DNA of 64,000 nt from Pararhizobium gei (GTDB lineage: Bacteria > Pseudomonadota > Alphaproteobacteria > Rhizobiales > Rhizobiaceae), in assembly GCF_029223885.1 (NCBI RefSeq), contig NZ_CP119409.1, positions 3,620,501-3,684,500 on the forward strand, read 5' to 3'. Shown piece after piece: positions 35,515-44,486 of the stretch. Made by a program: the position numbers and the translations under genes. Numbering within the stretch: position 1 is the first letter of the stretch; each line of letters begins with the position of its first letter. The notes under the pieces are model-generated. The model saw only the letters and a program-made list of their open reading frames with translations, was not told where the DNA came from and searched no databases.

Positions 35515-36623
35515 GGTCTCCCTGGTTTTTTGCCCGCTGCGGGCTGTTGGTGTGTGCCGTCCTGCCGCAACGGGAAGGTTGCGTCGCCATTCTCGTCGAA
35601 GGGCAGATTGTCCTTGAGGAAAATATCCAGCCGGATGCGCTCCTGCGCACCGATCATGTCGACACCGTCGGCTTTGGCTTTCAGAACCCGGATGGCGCTG
35701 CGCACTTCATGGCCCGCATCCTGATTGAGGATCGCGTCAATCAATCCATCGTTGACCGCCCGGCGCGTATGGGGCGTAAGCTCATGCGCTATGACGCAAA
35801 GGCCTCGGCCCCTTGCGTATTTTTCGAGTGCGGCGATCAGGCCCCTGTTGCCGGCGCCGAAGCTGTAGATACCGGCAATATCGGGCGATGCCGCCAGCGC
35901 TTGCCGCACCAGTTGCTCCACCAGAACCGGGTTGTCCTGCCCTTCCATGACGGGCAACACATGGTGGCTGGAGAAATGCGCCTGCATCACATCGCTGAAC
36001 CCGCCAAGCCGCTCACGATGATCGCGCACCAGCATGGAACCCGCCAAGGTGGCCACGGAGCCGGAACGCCCGCTCAAAAAGCGGCCCATCAACCCGGCGG
36101 CGGTACGACCGGCCGCAATATTGTCGATGCCGGTAAAATGATCGCGACGCGAATCCGGAAGGTCGGATACGAGCGTCACCACCGGAATGTGTTCGGCCCG
36201 AAGGCGCTCGATCGCCTCGCGAACGGCGTCCGATTCGACGGCAACGACTGCCACGCCGGCGGGATCTGCCCGGCGCGCATCGTCAAGCGCGCTGGCCAGG
36301 GCAGTCGCATCGAACGCAGGAACCGTTACCACGGAGATCTCCGTGCGCTCGGTCGATGAACGGGCCATCGCCGCCCGCACCTGCTGTTCCAGGCCGCGCA
36401 TGAAGGAATTGTCGCCGGCCGGAAGAATGAAGATCAAAGCGTAGGTGCGGCCTTTTGCGAGATTGGCCGCTGCCAAGTCACGGACATACCCGATGCGGGC
36501 AATGGCATCCTCGACCTTGTCGCGCGTGATCCCACGCACGCCCGGCCGCTGGTTCAACACCCGGTCCACGGTGGCAAGGCTGACACCTGCCGCGGCAGCA
36601 ATATCGTGAACGGTCGGGCGCAT
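35511..36623 (-). CDS. xylR: LacI family transcriptional regulator of the xylose operon
   Basis: 370 residues. The HTH is PTVHDIAAAAGVSLATVDRV (about 3-22), with an unusual SLATVDRVLN variant of the recognition helix, followed by a periplasmic-binding-protein domain. GGAGGAAGAC precedes the ATG. First gene of xylR-xylB-xylA, with a 4-bp overlap to xylB, and preceded by a long palindrome at 36652-36679. The xylose role is inferred from the operon; the symbol is by context. Confidence 0.85.
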   Translation of the reverse strand: MRPTVHDIAAAAGVSLATVDRVLNQRPGVRGITRDKVEDAIARIGYVRDLAAANLAKGRTYALIFILPAGDNSFMRGLEQQVRAAMARSSTERTEISVVTVPAFDATALASALDDARRADPAGVAVVAVESDAVREAIERLRAEHIPVVTLVSDLPDSRRDHFTGIDNIAAGRTAAGLMGRFLSGRSGSVATLAGSMLVRDHRERLGGFSDVMQAHFSSHHVLPVMEGQDNPVLVEQLVRQALAASPDIAGIYSFGAGNRGLIAALEKYARGRGLCVIAHELTPHTRRAVNDGLIDAILNQDAGHEVRSAIRVLKAKADGVDMIGAQERIRLDIFLKDNLPFDENGDATFPLRQDGTHQQPAAGKKPGRP

Positions 36624-36651
36624 GTCTTCCTCCGGCCGAAAGCCATAGAGG

Positions 36652-36679
36652 AATTTCTGATGTACGTAAATCAGAAATT
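36652..36679. promoter_or_regulatory. 28-bp palindromic operator before xylR
   Basis: The core TCTGATGTACGTAAATCAGA (36656-36675) is extended by AATT on both sides. Of the 14 base pairs of the full palindrome, 13 match. It lies 28 bp before the regulator start. A close copy (17 of 20) is at 25758-25777 before the isomerase operon. Confidence 0.75.
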
Positions 36680-36704
36680 TAAGCTGAGTGCAGTTGTCCT
36701 TCGA

Positions 36705-37836
36705 TCAGGCGAATTTCTTGCTGAATGCATTGGTGAAAGTGATGTCACCTTCCTCCCCCGCAGCGTGCGCCAACACGATATCCATGCCTCGATCTGTGAC
36801 ATGGACAAGGGCGAAGCCGCCCATATAGCTTGCCACGGGCTTGATCAGATCGAGCCCTTCGGCCGTATAGATCATCGGCGTCTCATGCTCATGACCGTGG
36901 AACAAACCAGCGACATTAGCCCTTGAGCACCGACAACAGGGCGGCGCGTTCGGCATCGCTCCACCAGTGAGGGTGACCGTCGGGCGTATCATCAAAAGTC
37001 ATCTTTGCCGCGTCCCATTTCTCGAGCGAGAACCTGTCCCAGCCATAGTGCTGAAACAGGATGACCGGACGTCCGTCGGCGGCGGAATTGGCAAGATCCC
37101 GCTTCAGCCATTCGAGCCCGCTGATCGCACCCTTGCCGGTGTCGCCGCCGAAGCGCTGCATCTGGACGAGGTGCAGCCCGCCCCAGTCCCAGGAGTAATT
37201 GTCGGACTCGATGTCGTAGTTACTGACAGCAACCGGCGGCTTGTAGAATACGGTCCGGCGGTGATTGAGTTCGACATAGTCGCGCATTTCGCGCCGGTAC
37301 CAGTCGATATCTGGCGGCGCGCCATCCTGATCGAGATCGTGGTTTCCAAGGCCGTTATATACAGGATAGCGGACACGGTCGGGGCCTGTCCCCTGCTGGT
37401 AGCGGCTTGAGAATTGAAGGAGCTGGTGACCTTCTCCCGGAACCTTCACCTGACCGCCGCCGTCATCCGTCATGTCGCCGCCGATGACGATGCCGAGCGG
37501 CGTGGCAATCTGGCGGCCGGCGCTCGCAAGTCCTGTCGGCACAACGGCGATGTCTTCCGGCCAGCGGTATTCGGGAATTCGATTCAGCGCCGCGACATGG
37601 CGCAGAAGATTGGCGTCGGTCTTGCCCTCCTGCTGGCAATCGGGATTGAGCGCATCGGCCGATATCAGACAGGCATGGATGTCCGATATGAACACGAAGG
37701 TCACGTCTATCGGCGGCCAATTGCCCGGCGATGCAGCGGAGACAGCCACCGGCCGCATCAACGGTAGAATGCCGGACCCGATAAGACCGGCAAGGAAGCG
37801 CCGCCGGGACGGTTGGTTGGCTTTGTTTCGGCTCAT
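36705..37836 (-). pseudogene. Tat-exported metallophosphoesterase, split by a +1 frameshift
   Basis: The frame from the ATG at 37834-37836 has a twin-arginine signal (SRRRFLAG, residues 13-20), then phosphoesterase motifs VFISDIHACL, GIVIGGDMTDD and GLGNHDLD. It stops at 36916 after LSVLKG. Codons continuing the protein, including the last metal motif GLFHGHEHE, are in the next frame down to 36705. Removing one base from the CCC run at 36920-36922 (GGG on the coding strand) joins both into about 376 residues. Either a real inactivating mutation or a sequencing error. The truncated product lacks the GHxH metal ligands and would be inactive. Confidence 0.8.
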
Positions 37837-37914
37837 GTCAATATCCTGGACGTTGAGGATATTCTGACCAAGGAATGAAGCGCCGTACAGCCCATTCCGA
37901 AACATTGCTTCCCG

Positions 37915-39507
37915 TCAGTGGCCGCCTGCGTCTGCCGGAGGGGCCGCCTGCGGCTTCTTGATGAGAAAAGCGCAGGCGACCAGCGCGCCGAACAGGAAGG
38001 TCAGGATCACGAAGACGTCAATGAACGACAGGATGGTTGCCTGTTGCTGCACCATCCCGGACAGCTTCTGGATGGCGATCGTCGCACCATCGAGGCCGTT
38101 GGAATTGTACTTTGCCGTCAGATCGCGAAGCTGGTCCATGGCTTCCGGGTTGCCCCACTGCACATGTTCCTGCAGGCGGGCGTAATGCTCCTCCTGACGC
38201 TGGGTCAGGATCGTGTTGATTGCGGCAAGGCCGACGGCACCGCCGAGATTGCGGGTGAGGTTGAACAAACCGGAAGCTCCGCGAACCCGCTCCGCCGACA
38301 AGGTGCCGAGTGCAACATTGTTGATTGGCACCATGCAAAGCATTAGGCCGCAACCGCGCAGGATCTGTGGAACCAGCAGCTCGTAGAAATCCCAATCTGC
38401 CGTCAGATGGCTCATCATCCACGTGCCGGCCGCAAAGCTTGCAAAGCCGATGGACATCATGACACGCGGGTCCAGCTTGGTCGAGAGCTTGCCCGCAATC
38501 GGCGCCGTGCAGAACATGGCAAGCCCCGACACGAACATGGTTTCGCCGATCATGAGAGAATCATAGCCGCGAATGCGCCCGAGATAGAGCGGGTAGAGAT
38601 AGGTCAGCCCGTAAAGCCCGATCCCCATGATGAAGGAGAAGAGCGAACCGAACGCGAAGTTGCGGTTGGCGAAAGCCCTGAGATCGACAATGGGAAACTC
38701 GACGTTGAAGGCCCTATAAAAGAAGACGAGCGCACCGATGGCCGAGGCGATCGCACCCATGAAGATATATTCGTCGCTGAACCAGTCCTTGGCGTTGCCT
38801 TCTTCCAGGACATATTCGAGACAGCCGAGGAAGACTGCCATCGACAGCAGCCCCCACCAGTCGAACTTCTTCATCAGGCTGAACTGCGGCTTGTCGAAAT
38901 CGATGAAATTCCAGGTGACGATCGTGACGATGATTCCGGGAATGACGTTGACCAGGAACAGCCAGTGCCAGGAAAAGGCGTGGCTCAGGTAGCCACCAAC
39001 CGTTGGGCCGATGGTCGGCGCCAGCGTTGCGACGAGGCCGATGATCGGCGAGACGATACTGCGCTTGGATGGCGGGAAGATCGTGAAAGCAGCGGCGAAC
39101 ACTGACGGGATCATGCCGCCGCCGATAAAGCCCTGCAGGGCGCGGTAAACGATCATCTGGTCGATATTGGTCGCTGTTGCGGCGAGCGCGCTGGCAAGGG
39201 TGAACCCGGCGGCCGAAACGGAAAAGAGGATGCGCGTCGAGACCACGCGGGCGAGCGTTCCCGACAGCGGGATCATGATCACTTCGGCGATCAGATAGGC
39301 GGTCTGCACCCAGGCGACCTCATCCGAGCCGGCGCTGAGGCCCGCCTGGATTTCCGCAAGCGAGGCCGATACGATCTGGATGTCGAGGATTGACATGAAC
39401 ATGCCGAAGACCATCGCGAAGAAAGCGATGAGCCGCTTTGGGTCCATTCGCTCCTCTGCGCCGGCGTTGGAAACCGGCATTGTTCCTGCAGTCGCCGTGG
39501 CGGCCAT
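37915..39507 (-). CDS. emrB: DHA2-family MFS multidrug transporter (EmrB-like), 14 helices
   Basis: 530 residues, inner membrane. The N-terminus has FGMFMSILDIQIVSASLAEI (motif D1-like, with the conserved LDxxIV), RALQGFIGGGMIPSVFAAAF (motif C-type region) and GPTVGGYLSHAFSWHWLFLVN, hallmarks of the DHA2 branch. GGGAGCTAGACC precedes the ATG. It lies 81 bp after the membrane-fusion gene, forming an EmrAB-like proton-driven efflux pump. No outer-membrane gene is adjacent. Substrate unknown. Confidence 0.93.
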   Translation of the reverse strand: MAATATAGTMPVSNAGAEERMDPKRLIAFFAMVFGMFMSILDIQIVSASLAEIQAGLSAGSDEVAWVQTAYLIAEVIMIPLSGTLARVVSTRILFSVSAAGFTLASALAATATNIDQMIVYRALQGFIGGGMIPSVFAAAFTIFPPSKRSIVSPIIGLVATLAPTIGPTVGGYLSHAFSWHWLFLVNVIPGIIVTIVTWNFIDFDKPQFSLMKKFDWWGLLSMAVFLGCLEYVLEEGNAKDWFSDEYIFMGAIASAIGALVFFYRAFNVEFPIVDLRAFANRNFAFGSLFSFIMGIGLYGLTYLYPLYLGRIRGYDSLMIGETMFVSGLAMFCTAPIAGKLSTKLDPRVMMSIGFASFAAGTWMMSHLTADWDFYELLVPQILRGCGLMLCMVPINNVALGTLSAERVRGASGLFNLTRNLGGAVGLAAINTILTQRQEEHYARLQEHVQWGNPEAMDQLRDLTAKYNSNGLDGATIAIQKLSGMVQQQATILSFIDVFVILTFLFGALVACAFLIKKPQAAPPADAGGH

Positions 39508-39588
39508 GGTCTAGCTCCCGCATTTCCCTCGAACAGAGAGCGGCTTATTTGATATGAGACACCGGGGTAAGCGACGATGCGCTATGGG

Positions 39589-40806
39589 TTATTTGATGGA
39601 TGCGACGGCCTTCTGCTGCGGTGCCGTTCTGGTATCGACGTCCACGACGACGCTTAAGCCTGCACGCAAGCGCCCTGTTTCCAGAACTTCCTTCGGCAGG
39701 ACGATGCGAACCGGCACGCGCTGGATGACCTTGGTGAAATTGCCGGTGGCGTTTTCAGCAGGAAGCAACGAGAAAACCGAGCCGGAGGCCGGCGAGATCG
39801 ACTGAACCGTCCCGACGATCGGTTCCTCATCAAAGGCATCCACATGAATGTTGACCTTCGAACCCGGGACCATGTGGGCGATCTGCGTTTCCTTGAAGTT
39901 CGCGTCGATGTAGAGCTGATCGACAGGAACAAGGGCCGCCAGCCGCTGACCGGCAGAGACCAGATCGCCGTCCTGAACCGCAAGATTGCCGATAACGCCA
40001 TCATAAGGCGCCTTCAGGACCGTGAATGCGAGATCGCGTTCGGCCTTCTGGCGTGCCAGCTCCAGCGAGCGGATGGTGCTTTCAGCTTCCGCGCGCTGGG
40101 CGACAAGTACCGAAATATTCGCATTGGCCGTGGCGATGCTGGCATCGGCTCCGACGAGGTTCGCCTTGGCCTGATCAAGCGCGACCGTGGCGCTGTCCAG
40201 AGAGGCGACCGAACCGACAGCTTTGGACTGGAGGTCGCTGGCGCGCTTGAATGTGATGTCTGCGCCGCGAACGGCAGCCTCGAGCGCCGTTTTTTGCGCC
40301 TGCGCTTGCTGAACACTGGCCTTGGCGCCAGCAATCTGTGCGTCGAAGCGCTGCAGTGACAGTTTTTCCGTGTCGATCTGCGCTTGCGCTTGCTCGGCTG
40401 GGATCCGGTAATCCTCCTTGTCGAGCGTGATCAGCGGATCGCCCGCCTTCACATGCTGATTGGCGACGACATTGACCGTTTCGACATAGCCTGAGACCTT
40501 CGGCGAGATCGAAGCGATATCGCCCTCGACATAGGCATCATCCGTGGAAATCATGAAACGGCCGTTGGTCCACCAGTCGTAGCCGTACCAACCGCCGGCG
40601 GCGACAACCGCGATGGCGATGAGCGGAAGCAGAAAATTGCGCCGCTTCGGCGTCGGCTTTTCGGCTGTTGCCACGGCGACAGCCGCCTGCGCTTCGGGCT
40701 CGGCTGCAGTCTTTGCCAGAGGGGCTGGAGCCGAATCGTTCTTGACGTCGAAGTCATCGCCCACCGGGCGAACATGGGCAGCGCCTGTTTTGCTTGAAAC
40801 TGACAT
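39589..40806 (-). CDS. emrA: HlyD/EmrA-family membrane fusion protein
   Basis: 405 residues. One N-terminal membrane helix (about 55-75, FLLPLIAIAVVAAGGWYGYD) is followed by the lipoyl half-motif GYVETVNVVANQHVKAGDPL, a long coiled coil (about 140-260), and APYDGVIGNLAVQDGDLV closing the lipoyl domain. It bridges the MFS pump and the outer membrane. Divergent from a TetR gene, with two palindromes between them. Confidence 0.93.
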   Translation of the reverse strand: MSVSSKTGAAHVRPVGDDFDVKNDSAPAPLAKTAAEPEAQAAVAVATAEKPTPKRRNFLLPLIAIAVVAAGGWYGYDWWTNGRFMISTDDAYVEGDIASISPKVSGYVETVNVVANQHVKAGDPLITLDKEDYRIPAEQAQAQIDTEKLSLQRFDAQIAGAKASVQQAQAQKTALEAAVRGADITFKRASDLQSKAVGSVASLDSATVALDQAKANLVGADASIATANANISVLVAQRAEAESTIRSLELARQKAERDLAFTVLKAPYDGVIGNLAVQDGDLVSAGQRLAALVPVDQLYIDANFKETQIAHMVPGSKVNIHVDAFDEEPIVGTVQSISPASGSVFSLLPAENATGNFTKVIQRVPVRIVLPKEVLETGRLRAGLSVVVDVDTRTAPQQKAVASIK

Positions 40807-40839
40807 GTCGCGCCGTTCGTCCTTCTGAATTAATTAAAC

Positions 40840-40855
40840 CGAACCGTTCGGTTCG
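40840..40855. promoter_or_regulatory. TetR-type operator, emrA-proximal
   Basis: CGAACCGTTCGGTTCG has 7-bp arms around TT and lies 33 bp before the emrA start. It resembles the second site at 40895-40910, sharing the CGAACC/GGTTCG half-sites. Confidence 0.7.
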
Positions 40856-40894
40856 ATTGACATAAGGCGAATGAAGCCGCATATCAAGTGAAAT

Positions 40895-40910
40895 CGAACC
40901 AATTGGTTCG
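40895..40910. promoter_or_regulatory. TetR-type operator, tetR-proximal
   Basis: CGAACCAATTGGTTCG is a perfect 16-bp palindrome 21 bp before the TetR start. With the site at 40840-40855 it brackets the divergent promoters, so both the pump and its regulator are probably repressed by the TetR protein. Confidence 0.75.
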
Positions 40911-40931
40911 GAAAGTTTATACGGAACAAGA

Positions 40932-41636
40932 ATGGCCGCTCAGGACGAGAAATTGGCTGAAAAGAGCAACACCGCGACCTTCCCGGGCGACGCTTATCTT
41001 CTTTCCGGACGTCGTGCCGCCGGTGAAGATCCGGCCAAGCGCGAACAGATCATCGAGGGTGCCAAACGCGTCTTCATGAATGTCGGCTTCGACGCCGCCA
41101 GCATGAACGATATTACGCGGGAGGCCGGCGTCTCCAAAGGCACGATCTACGTCTATTTCCAGAACAAGGAAGACCTGTTTTCGGCAATGATCGAGAACGA
41201 GCGCGCTCTTTTTCTTGCAACCGTGCGAACGGTGCTGGCTGCCCATGAGGACGTCGAAGCCGGGCTTTACAAATTCGGCGTCAGCTTCGTCACCCATATG
41301 ACCGGGGAAAAAGTCATCAACGCGATGCGCATCGTTCTTGGTGTCCGCGACCGTATGCCCGATCTATGCCGCCGTTTTTTCAAGGGCCCCGAAAACCTGC
41401 GTTCGGTGCTGTGCGATTTCCTGGAGCATCAGGTCGCTACGGGCAGCCTTAAAATTGATGACCTGGACCTGGCAGCAGTCCAGTTTCTCGACCTCTCCAG
41501 CGGTAGCTTCTTCAAGTTTCGTCTCTTTGGAACCATGGAAACGCCGCCACCGCCGGAGGAAATCGATCGGGTCATCAGCGGCGCTGTCCGCGTCTTCATG
41601 GCTGCCTACGGGGCGCAGCCGGCAAGAACAGGCTGA
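40932..41636 (+). CDS. TetR family transcriptional regulator of the emrAB pump
   Basis: 234 residues. A hydrophilic 35-residue extension is followed by the TetR HTH: EQIIEGAKRVFMNVGFDAAS, then MNDITREAGVSKGTIYVYFQ and NKEDLF (about 39-84). The ligand domain is the C-terminal TetR_C-like region. It is divergent from emrA, and the two palindromes in the 125-bp gap support local repression. Inducing compound unknown. Confidence 0.93.
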   Translation: MAAQDEKLAEKSNTATFPGDAYLLSGRRAAGEDPAKREQIIEGAKRVFMNVGFDAASMNDITREAGVSKGTIYVYFQNKEDLFSAMIENERALFLATVRTVLAAHEDVEAGLYKFGVSFVTHMTGEKVINAMRIVLGVRDRMPDLCRRFFKGPENLRSVLCDFLEHQVATGSLKIDDLDLAAVQFLDLSSGSFFKFRLFGTMETPPPPEEIDRVISGAVRVFMAAYGAQPARTG

Positions 41637-41830
41637 TGGCCGCCGCGGCGGTCTCGCGAAAATCCGCATTCCGGCGATGAGTTAACAGTAATCAGGCCGT
41701 CCCGAAGGCACGCCGCGCTTGCCAAGGCATCAATTCCGCATACATAAGGGCACTCGACCTGCCGCCCGCGCCAACCCTGGTTACGCTGCTTTTCCTTATG
41801 TGCCTTGGAATCCTGGAAGGAACCACTCAG

Positions 41831-42580
41831 ATGCAGGACATCATGCTGCTGATTCAAGATCCGACAGCCTGGATCGCGTTGATCACCTTGATTGTCATGG
41901 AGGTTGTTCTCGGCATCGACAACCTCATTTTCATCTCCATTCTGACCAACAAGCTGCCAGCGGAAACACGTGAAAAAGCGCGGCGCATCGGCATCGGGCT
42001 TGCCTTGGTCATGCGGCTCGGGCTGCTGGGCACTGTCGCCTGGATCGTGCAGTTGACAGCGCCCGTTTTTGAACTCTTCGGCCACGGCTACTCGTGGAAA
42101 GACATGATCCTGATCGCCGGCGGCCTTTTCCTCGTCTGGAAGGCGACCAAGGAAATCCATCATAATGTCGATCCGCAGGACCATGAAGAAGACTTCATCG
42201 CCAACTCGGCGACGACGACCTTTGCTTCGGCCATTGGCCAGATTCTCCTGCTCGACCTCGTCTTCTCGATCGACAGCATCATCACGGCCGTCGGCATGAC
42301 GCCGCACCTGCCGATCATGATTGTCGCGGTGGTCTTTGCCGTCACCGTCATGCTCGTCGCCTCCGGCCCGCTGGCCCGGTTTATCGAAAAGAACCCGACA
42401 ATCGTCATGCTCGCCCTCGGCTTCCTCCTGATGATCGGCACGACGCTGATCGCCGAAGGTGCGGGCTTCCACGTTCCCAAAGGCTATATCTATGCGGCGA
42501 TGGCCTTTTCGGCGCTGGTGGAAGTGCTCAACATGTTCTCACGCCGCAAGCGTCAGAAAGACAAGATTCCGAAACACTGA
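41831..42580 (+). CDS. TerC family integral membrane protein
   Basis: 249 residues from the ATG at 41831, with GGAAGGA about 10 bases upstream. TerC family signature: [20 protein letters not shown] (about 20-39) and [20 protein letters not shown] (about 139-158), each with a conserved intramembrane Asp. About seven helices. TerC proteins are linked to tellurite resistance and, more generally, to manganese or calcium export. Stand-alone gene followed by a strong hairpin. Confidence 0.9.
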   Translation: MQDIMLLIQDPTAWIALITLIVMEVVLGIDNLIFISILTNKLPAETREKARRIGIGLALVMRLGLLGTVAWIVQLTAPVFELFGHGYSWKDMILIAGGLFLVWKATKEIHHNVDPQDHEEDFIANSATTTFASAIGQILLLDLVFSIDSIITAVGMTPHLPIMIVAVVFAVTVMLVASGPLARFIEKNPTIVMLALGFLLMIGTTLIAEGAGFHVPKGYIYAAMAFSALVEVLNMFSRRKRQKDKIPKH

Positions 42581-42598
42581 CAATTTGTATCCGGCCTG

Positions 42599-42642
42599 TA
42601 CATGAAAAGGAGCGCGGCCACGGCTGCGCTCCTTTTCATGTA
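42599..42642. terminator. strong hairpin after terC, likely bidirectional terminator
   Basis: The outer 17 bp (42599-42615 against 42626-42642) are perfectly complementary, and GGCC/GGCT extends the stem inwards with one G-T pair. The AAAAGG/CCTTTT portion supplies T-rich tails on both strands. It begins 18 bp past the terC stop. Confidence 0.8.
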
Positions 42643-42848
42643 GACGAACCGTGATGCCGGGCGGCGCAGACGTTTTCCTTGACGTCCGCTTTTGAATATG
42701 GTCTCACGCCAACCAAATGGAACTCCCGGAATTTTCCGCCTTTTCAGGCGTGAATCGGGCATTTCCTTCCCATAATTGCATGCGCCTTCGCATCCGGCAA
42801 AATCGTCTCCGGTCGTAAGGCCAAACACGTCAGACACGGGCCAGGATC

Positions 42849-44306
42849 ATGACAGACAGACCAGTCCGGGTGCGCATAGCACCTTCCCCCACCGGCGAAC
42901 CACATGTCGGCACGGCCTATATCGCGCTGTTCAACTATCTCTTCGCGCAGAAACAGGGTGGTGAATTCATCCTGCGCATCGAGGACACCGACGCCACCCG
43001 TTCGACGCCCGAATTCGAGACCAAGGTGCTGGACGCGCTGAAATGGTGCGGCCTGAAATGGTCGGAAGGCCCGGATATCGGCGGCCCCTACGGCCCCTAC
43101 CGCCAGAGCGACCGCAAGGATCTTTACAAGCCTTACGTCGAAAAGATCGTCGCGGCCGGCCACGGTTTCCGCTGCTTTTGCACGCCTGAGCGGCTGACGG
43201 AAATGCGCGAAGCCCAGCGCGCTGCCGGCAAGCCACCGAAATATGATGGCCTTTGCCTTCACATCGCGGCTGAGGAAGTCACGAGCCGCGTCGCAGGTGG
43301 CGAGCCGCATGTCGTGCGCATGAAGATTCCGACCGAGGGCTCCTGCAAATTCGTCGATGGGGTCTATGGCGAAGTCGATATCCCGTGGGATGCGGTCGAC
43401 ATGCAGGTCCTGCTGAAGGCCGATGGCATGCCGACCTATCACATGGCCAATGTCGTTGACGACCATCTGATGAAGATCACCCATGTGGCGCGCGGCGAGG
43501 AATGGTTGTCCTCTGTGCCCAAGCACATTCTGATTTACCAGTATCTCGGCCTCGAACCGCCGGTTTTCATGCATCTCTCCCTGATGCGCAATGCCGACAA
43601 GTCGAAGCTGTCGAAGCGGAAGAATCCGACCTCCATTTCCTATTATTCGGCCCTCGGCTATCTGCCGGAGGCGCTGATGAATTTCCTCGGCCTGTTCTTC
43701 ATTCAGATCGCCGAGGGCGAGGAAATGCTGACCATGGACCAGCTCGCCGAAAAATTCGATCCGGCCAATCTCTCCAAGGCCGGCGCGATCTTCGACGTGC
43801 AGAAGCTCGACTGGCTGAACGGCCGCTGGCTTCGCGAAGGCCTGAGCGAAGACGAATTCGCCGCCCGTGTGCTGTCCTGGGCGATGGAGAACGACCGGAT
43901 CAAGCAGGGGCTCAAACTGTCGCAGTCGCGCATTACCAAGCTCGGCGATCTTCCCGACCTCGCGGGCTTCCTGTTCAAGTCCGATCTGGCACTCGATGCC
44001 TCCTCCTTCGCCAAGGTGAAATCCTCGCCTGAGGAGCTGGTGGTAATTTTCAACGAAGTGCAGCCTTCGCTTGAGAAGATCCTTGAATGGAACGTGGAGT
44101 CCATCGAAGCCGAACTGCGGGCCGTCGCCGAACGACTTGAGAAAAAGCTCAAGGTCGTTGTTGCACCGCTCTTCATCGCGGTGTCTGGCTCGTCGCGCTC
44201 CCTACCGCTGTTCGATTCCATGGCCGTCCTTGGCCGCTCGGTCGTGCGTCAGCGCCTGAAGGTCGCGGGCCAGGTGGCGGCGTCAATGGCCGGTAGCGGG
44301 AAATGA
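42849..44306 (+). CDS. gltX: glutamyl-tRNA synthetase
   Basis: 485 residues; charges tRNA-Glu (and possibly tRNA-Gln for the amidotransferase route). Class I signatures: the HIGH-type motif PSPTGEPHVGTAY (12-24) and the KMSKS-type KSKLSKRKN near residue 252. The N-terminus VRVRIAPSPTGEPHVGTAYI matches the rhizobial gltX type followed by lysS. The 206-bp upstream region carries no recognised attenuator. Confidence 0.97.
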   Translation: MTDRPVRVRIAPSPTGEPHVGTAYIALFNYLFAQKQGGEFILRIEDTDATRSTPEFETKVLDALKWCGLKWSEGPDIGGPYGPYRQSDRKDLYKPYVEKIVAAGHGFRCFCTPERLTEMREAQRAAGKPPKYDGLCLHIAAEEVTSRVAGGEPHVVRMKIPTEGSCKFVDGVYGEVDIPWDAVDMQVLLKADGMPTYHMANVVDDHLMKITHVARGEEWLSSVPKHILIYQYLGLEPPVFMHLSLMRNADKSKLSKRKNPTSISYYSALGYLPEALMNFLGLFFIQIAEGEEMLTMDQLAEKFDPANLSKAGAIFDVQKLDWLNGRWLREGLSEDEFAARVLSWAMENDRIKQGLKLSQSRITKLGDLPDLAGFLFKSDLALDASSFAKVKSSPEELVVIFNEVQPSLEKILEWNVESIEAELRAVAERLEKKLKVVVAPLFIAVSGSSRSLPLFDSMAVLGRSVVRQRLKVAGQVAASMAGSGK

Positions 44307-44316
44307 CGCTTCCTGT

Positions 44317-44430
44317 TCTCCCCGGCGGGGAGACGTGCCGAGCAACTGCGAGGCGATAAGGGGGCGTAGGCGAAGTTGGCCCCCTCATCCGGCGCTTCGC
44401 GCCACCTTCTCCCCGCTGGGGAGAAGAGGG
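44317..44430. repeat. RIME-type intergenic palindromic repeat between gltX and lysS
   Basis: The 180-bp gap holds several nested hairpins: TCTCCCC-GGC-GGGGAGA at 44317-44333, CTTCTCCCC-GCT-GGGGAGAAG at 44406-44426, and a smaller GGCG-CTTCG-CGCC between them. The CCCCTCATCCGGCGCTTCGC and CTTCTCCCCGCTGGGGAGAA wording is the usual one of rhizobial intergenic mosaic elements. It may affect readthrough from gltX to lysS. Confidence 0.75.
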
Positions 44431-44486
44431 AGTGTGTCGCAGCCCTCGAATTGAAAAAAATGAAAGCCCTATCGAAGGCGAGCCCT

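Noticed and set aside
34603..35724. 373-codon plus-strand frame
   Set aside because: Shadow of xylB and the end of xylR; no family features.
36705..36995. Separate 96-codon gene
   Set aside because: Its useful part (from GLFHGHEHE on) is the C-terminus of the frameshifted phosphoesterase, so it is not an independent gene.
42581..42848. Riboswitch or T-box-like element before gltX
   Set aside because: Apart from the terC hairpin I saw no conserved T-box or attenuator features in this gap.
42744..43574. 276-codon minus-strand frame upstream of and within gltX
   Set aside because: Overlaps the gltX HIGH-motif region in antisense; composition is typical of a shadow frame.
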